This document shows, in pieces, positions 59,785 through 64,000 of a stretch of DNA of 64,000 nt. The position numbers and the translations under genes were made by a program. The DNA comes from Trichomonas vaginalis G3 (taxonomy: Eukaryota > Parabasalia > Trichomonadida > Trichomonadidae): the NCBI RefSeq assembly GCF_026262505.1, contig NC_067206.1:11117507-11181506 (forward strand), read 5' to 3'. Within the stretch, counting starts at the first letter, position 1. Every line of letters starts with the position of its first letter. Under the pieces are notes generated by a model. The model was not told the origin of the DNA and searched no databases. It saw nothing but the letters and a program-made list of their open reading frames with translations.

Positions 59785-59908
59785 AAAAAATAAATTATTT
59801 TAAAATTAATGTTAATTTTTTAATGATTTATAAATAAATATATTTTAATGCATCGTCTATATATAGATGTAACAAAAAAAGTCACTAAACCCGTCATATC
59901 CTACTACT
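59785..59908 (-). repeat. right outer terminal inverted repeat of Polinton copy 2
   Basis: Inverse of 41190-41310; followed by target duplication atatat at 59909-59914. Confidence 0.85.
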
Positions 59909-60217
59909 ATATATTCTATAAAATTTTTATATTTATTTCATTAAAAACCGAATAAATTCATTTACATCATTCGAAATCAATAAATAAATTTAGATTACGA
60001 AACTTTTTTTTTGCAAATGGTTGTATAAGCAATGAAATCTTTCGTACGCAATTCACGAAATATGTTACATGCTTTCATTATCAAATTACGATTGTAGAAA
60101 GAAATGTCGTATACTTGGAATTTTAATTGTGGACTTTAGTAAAGAGATTTAAACACCACTACTCTGCGTATCAAATAATGAATTAGATGATCAACAATTT
60201 GAAACCTAGGCTAAATG

Positions 60218-60472
60218 TTATTTTGAATTTTGTGTTTTTTTAAGATATATTGTTAGCTTTGGTTCATTTTTCGCTACAGATTCCTCGAGTGTTGTTGTTT
60301 CTATTAATGAATACTTATTTTTAAGAATTTCTGCGATAGAAATTGCTTTGTTAACAGCCTTTTCCTCTCCAACAATAGTTATACCAGGAGAATTATCAGA
60401 ATCTATTCTTTTTTCACAGTATTCAATGAGAGTTTTCATTTGAGTATGTTGTTTAACATTTACTACTTCCAT
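60218..60472 (-). CDS. Alba-domain-like small protein
   Basis: 84 residues from ATG 60472 (MEVVNVKQHTQMKTLIEYCE). The pattern fits Alba/Rpp20-Rpp25 proteins: a first strand, helix HTQMKTLIEYCEKRIDS, strand PGITIVGEEKAVNKAISIAE (the G-x-x-x-A-I/V-x-K-A segment), helix ILKNKY, then two strands (SLIETTTLEES, PKLTIYLKKT). Full domain length. Alba proteins bind DNA or RNA; relatives are subunits of RNase P/MRP. A few in-frame codons lie upstream without ATG. Just outside Polinton copy 2. Confidence 0.6.
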   Translation of the reverse strand: MEVVNVKQHTQMKTLIEYCEKRIDSDNSPGITIVGEEKAVNKAISIAEILKNKYSLIETTTLEESVAKNEPKLTIYLKKTQNSK

Positions 60473-60547
60473 TGAAATTGTCACTTTTAGTCTAAATAAT
60501 TTTTATTGGAGCTAATTTTAAACATTTAAAGATTCTTTTTCCCTATT

Positions 60548-60800
60548 ATAGAATTGATATTTTTATGAAAAAACATAAATGTAGCATACATTCATAGTAT
60601 TATATCTTTTCACTGTTGCAAGGAATATATAGCGTGATCACTTAAGGGATCACCGCCTTAGTTTGCAAATTAAAAAAAATACATTATTTACACCCTGAGT
60701 CTTCTTCTAGAGATCTTTTTTAGATTTTGAAACAATGAAAAGATAGAAAATGATCAATGTATGCTATATTTAAGTTTATTCATAAAAATATCAATTCTAT
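60548..60800. repeat. fold-back element, about 253 bp
   Basis: Ends are inverted copies over about 45 bases: atagaattgatatttttatg... at 60548 and its complement ending at 60800, with four to five mismatches; weaker matching continues outward. Non-coding; looks like a MITE-type repeat. Confidence 0.65.
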
Positions 60801-61779
60801 CAAAGAGACAAAGTACATTTAAGTACAAAAATTGAATAGTTGTAAACTAAGGCAATAAGTCCTTAAAATTAATTGTAAAGTACTCACAAAATCTAGATTG
60901 AGAGGCGGTCAATGACTTTTGAGGGGAAATTAACGCATGGAATTTAATATTATTTAGGTTGATATTCCTGCTTATTATTTCAGAAAAAAATCTTAAAAAT
61001 TTCAATATGAAAATTGAAAGCAATTCAAAAAAATTGCTAACATGTAAATTTTAAAATCCTATGCATAATTTCATATTTTGAACATTTTTTATTTTTGTTT
61101 AAAACTTAAAATTTTGCGAATTTAATATAATTTATAAAATATAATACGTATATATATATTTAAAATACACTAAATTTAATTGTTAATTGACGTTTTTGGG
61201 AATGAATTTTATCAAAACATGCCTGAATCCGAAAATTGAAAGAACGAATTACACAATCATATATGTAGAATTCAAAATACAAACTTAAAGATTGTATACG
61301 TTTAAAATTATTCAGATTGTGTTTGATTTCCACTCATTCTGTTTCTTTTGAACTCTAACACTAACATTTCATGATGATTACATGATCCATTTATACATGG
61401 TTGAATTGTTCCAGATTCTACCAGAAAATCAATCCAAATTTCTCAATGCATTCATGTTGATTGGACAAAATTTAAAATTTATCAGCCTGTTTCCAGAGAA
61501 ACTCATATATTCCCTAATGAAATGTAATTTTTGCTACATTTATTTCAATCAAATTTCAAAAAATTGACTGCAGAGCTTGAAAAGGTGATGAATCATGTTG
61601 TTATTAGATGTACATATTAGATTTACTATTTCCAAAAAAATGCTCAAATTTGAATAGTTTTTTAGAAAATTTGGAATTACACTCCTTACATTATATATAA
61701 TTAAATGTTTAAATTTTATTTATTTTTCCCTTTTAATTTTATAACGTGCTCTATCAAAACTAACCTCTCAATTGAAGGC

Positions 61780-61862
61780 CACAAAATCTAAGTAGTGAGG
61801 GTACACAAATTTTGTATGGAGTACGGTTCAATTTTTGAGAGCCTCACTACTTAGATTTTGTG
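61780..61862. repeat. hairpin with 20-bp perfect stem
   Basis: cacaaaatctaagtagtgag at 61780-61799 and its exact complement at 61843-61862, loop of 43 bases. Weaker inverted matching extends outward. Confidence 0.75.
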
Positions 61863-62722
61863 ACTACCTTACTTGAATTATGTTTTCTATTTTTCTAATT
61901 ATGCCTCTTGTTTCAAAAATCAAGATTGCCATTTAGAATATGAGTCAGATAAAGTCAAAGACTTATCATTTATGAGATTAATTTCTCCATTATTCTAGAA
62001 TATAATGCCAACAACACTATATTTCTCTTTAGTTAAATATTTTATTTTCTACTGATATGTTTTTTATGGGCGTTAAAGAAAATGAAATGAATTATATCTC
62101 ACTTCGACATAAAATAAGTACATTTCGATAACTAGTACTTGACTGATTTATTGCATTTAATCAAAGTTCTTCATTTAGATTAATCATGCAAATTTTTCAA
62201 ATCAATTTACATTCTTATTTTCCATTTCATATATGCTTTCACATCAAATTGGTACCACTTTGAATAATAAAAAGATATAAATATTCGGTTTTTAACCATT
62301 TTTTCAATAATTTATATCAGGATTAAAAGTATCACATGTTTCATCTGTTAAATGAGTATCAGGAAAATAAAAGGAAAATATGTTCAGATTCTTACTATCT
62401 TTTTAAGTTATTTTGGTTAACATTTACGAATAACCGTTTTCAACGAGACGGTTTTTCTCATCAAAAAACAGGCATTAAAAGATATAAAAATGTATAACCA
62501 TGAACTCTAATGTAGAATTATGAATAATTCAATACGGATTTATATTCTAATCAGGCAATAGTTTCCAATTTCACGATTTTGTGCACTTTCATTGTAGCTT
62601 TATCGATAAGAATCTTGAGTATTTATGTCAATAATTTAATATTGATTTATATAGATGGAATTTACCATAAATAAAATATCGTGCGTTGTCAGAAAATAGT
62701 TATAATAATTGAGAGAGTTTGA

Positions 62723-62943
62723 AATTAAGGTCGATGAAAAAATGAGCGTTTTTAAAAAACCGCCGTTTGAGAGGAAAATTGAGAGCCCCGATGTATACTT
62801 TTTGACACTGTCAAAAACTTTGAAAGGACCAAAAAAATTTTAGTGTCAGAAAGTTTACAAATGTATACTTTCTGACAAACAGACTCTCAGAAAGTACTCA
62901 AACTGCGGTTTTTAATTTCCGCACTTTTTTGGCGACCTTAATT
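62723..62943. repeat. fold-back element, about 221 bp
   Basis: Imperfect inverted ends of about 50 bases beginning aattaaggtcg on each side; inside there is a smaller hairpin (gtcagaaagt / actttctgac at 62845-62876) and a direct repeat of atgtatactttctgac type. GC content rises in the end repeats (aaccgccgtttgag). MITE-like. Confidence 0.65.
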
Positions 62944-63596
62944 CAAATATTAATTCAATTTTGAATGATGAAATTATTGAATAAATTGTGCAACTATATA
63001 TATAATTTTGATCGCAAGTGCAATTGCAGCGCGTAGTTTTTAAAATATTTTGTTGTAAAACTGTTATAGACCGAAAATAGATTTTTTCGGTTTTCTCTTC
63101 AAATAATTGAAAGAATGATACTATTATAGGTTTAATATATTATATAGCATATAATCATGCTATAGCCGAAAATTATAAGTTTTGAGAAGATTGAATATAA
63201 CACAAATAAATTTGAATGTAAGTTAAATTGCTTGTTGTTTTTAATAGCTATTTATTGAGAAATCCAATATTGCAAAATTCAAATTGAATGATTGAAAGAA
63301 CAGAAAAAGTCATTCTTTTCAATTTCGAATATGTTTCATTGTATTTATAATTATATGGCAAATAAGATATTTAAACTTGATTTTTGAAGGAAAATTCACA
63401 AAATTGAATAAATTCAAATAATTTTTATTCAAAAATAAACTAGTTATTTGAGTTTAATACTAATTATCTATTCAAACTACAAAGTTTGTAATTTAAAATA
63501 TTTTGTGAGATCAGATTGAATTAATTCAAGGTTCTTTTCAATTAATATTAATGACCATATTACGCATTTTCGAACATTCTAAACCAAATATATAAA

Positions 63597-63780
63597 AATG
63601 GGAGACGAATGTTAAATTTGCTAGACATGGGGGAGTTGTCTGCAAAGTTTTAGCTCTTATCTCTAACAAAAAATTAATTTTAAAAAAAATGACCGAATAC
63701 GTTTCACAGCGAGAAAAAAATAAAAGGCAAGATAGAATTTTCTAGACATAAAGAAGTTGTCTACCAAGTGTCAGCTGTTA
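63597..63780. repeat. diverged direct repeat
   Basis: ctagacat...agttgtct..aag...agct occurs at about 63623-63660 and again at about 63744-63780, roughly 120 bases apart. Old duplication, low certainty. Confidence 0.35.
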
Positions 63781-64000
63781 CTTCTTCTCAATACTGATAT
63801 AAAATAAAAATCTTTATTATTTATTTAACCTTTATTGTTTCATTAAACTTCATTTATTTTATATTATAATTTTATTCTTTTAGCTACTTGTAAAATAATC
63901 TAATTTTTTATCATCATTTTACCGGATTATTCTTCAGTACATCGATTGTGTATCTAAAATAATATCATTATTCTTATTCCGTTTTTTCCAAAATTCTTTT

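Larger units (their letters stand above)
41190..59908. mobile_element. Polinton/Maverick copy 2 (18.7 kb), broken in about ten places
   Basis: Ends begin agtagtaggatatga and are flanked by the 6-bp duplication atatat (41184-41189 and 59909-59914). Gene order follows copy 1 from the EF-hand gene to the acidic gene, but the helicase/KilA-N block is absent, replaced by a 61-codon gene, and extra genes lie at both ends. Several major genes, including polymerase, integrase, ATPase and capsid protein, are broken, with roughly ten breaks in all; some small genes remain whole. A 712-bp transposon sits in the fibre gene. By eye the shared core differs from copy 1 by only a few bases per hundred, so both belong to one recent family; this copy has decayed since insertion. 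Confidence 0.95.
60473..64000. other. 3.5-kb gene-free stretch with several fold-back repeats
   Basis: I see no convincing gene. It holds inverted-repeat elements at 60548-60800, 61780-61862 and 62723-62943, and a diverged direct repeat at about 63597-63780; these are given separately. The 61-codon ORF at 61382-61567 is not credible as a gene. Confidence 0.5.

Noticed and set aside
61382-61567. Rightward 61-codon ORF as a gene
   Set aside because: No family, no start signal, composition like the flanks; most likely chance.
1-64000. tRNA, rRNA or other structured RNA genes
   Set aside because: I looked for cloverleaf patterns and rRNA-like GC-rich blocks and found none I could support.

Overview
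The window looks like nuclear DNA of a parabasalid protist, most likely a trichomonad (Tritrichomonas or Trichomonas type). Reasons: very AT-rich, compact, intronless genes with short leaders; a Rab GTPase, a SAPS-domain phosphatase subunit, an eIF4G-like factor and a Jouberin-like WD40 protein as host genes; and two large Polinton/Maverick elements, which are abundant in this group. The organism is an inference from content and style, not from a marker gene.

Layout. 1-443: end of a bromodomain/NET-type gene. 444-1892: gene-free stretch holding an old inverted-repeat transposon (about 816-1779) with a run of five long hairpins inside it. 1893-6433: a Rab GTPase, a doubtful short ORF, and a 902-residue repeat and coiled-coil protein. 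6525-25543: Polinton copy 1 (19.0 kb, 6-bp target duplication ttcgat, terminal inverted repeats of about 317 bp). 25905-41163: nine host genes in tight order: small membrane protein, Hsp110-like chaperone, leucine-rich-repeat protein, SAPS protein, AHI1/Jouberin-like protein, eIF4G-like protein, PI-PLC X-domain protein, and a coiled-coil gene (40093-41163) carrying in-frame stops. 41190-59908: Polinton copy 2 (18.7 kb, target duplication atatat). 60218-60472: a small Alba-like gene. 60473-64000: gene-free DNA with several fold-back repeats.

The two Polintons share a nearly identical core (by eye a few differences per 100 bases): an EF-hand-motif protein, protein-primed DNA polymerase B with an embedded HNH-like zinc domain, retrovirus-like integrase, small basic protein, a phage-tail-collar-type fibre, capsid-related genes, packaging ATPase, major capsid protein, and two amphipathic helical peptides. 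Copy 1 looks largely whole, with a few reduced small genes; copy 2 is broken in roughly ten places and carries a 712-bp mariner-like insertion in its fibre gene. Both look young (intact target duplications, low divergence). Their ends and accessory blocks differ although the core does not.

The most unusual content: (1) a 4.1-kb block found only in copy 1, with a primase-helicase flanked by inverted arrays of 121-bp repeats plus a KilA-N gene; copy 2 has an unrelated small gene at the same site. (2) Tiny GC-rich double-hairpin inserts scattered in both Polintons, some with short direct repeats, and one version present in two different genes. (3) The five-hairpin array at 1041-1354 in host DNA. 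(4) An HNH-like domain inside the polymerase and a phage-type tail-collar fibre in a eukaryotic element.
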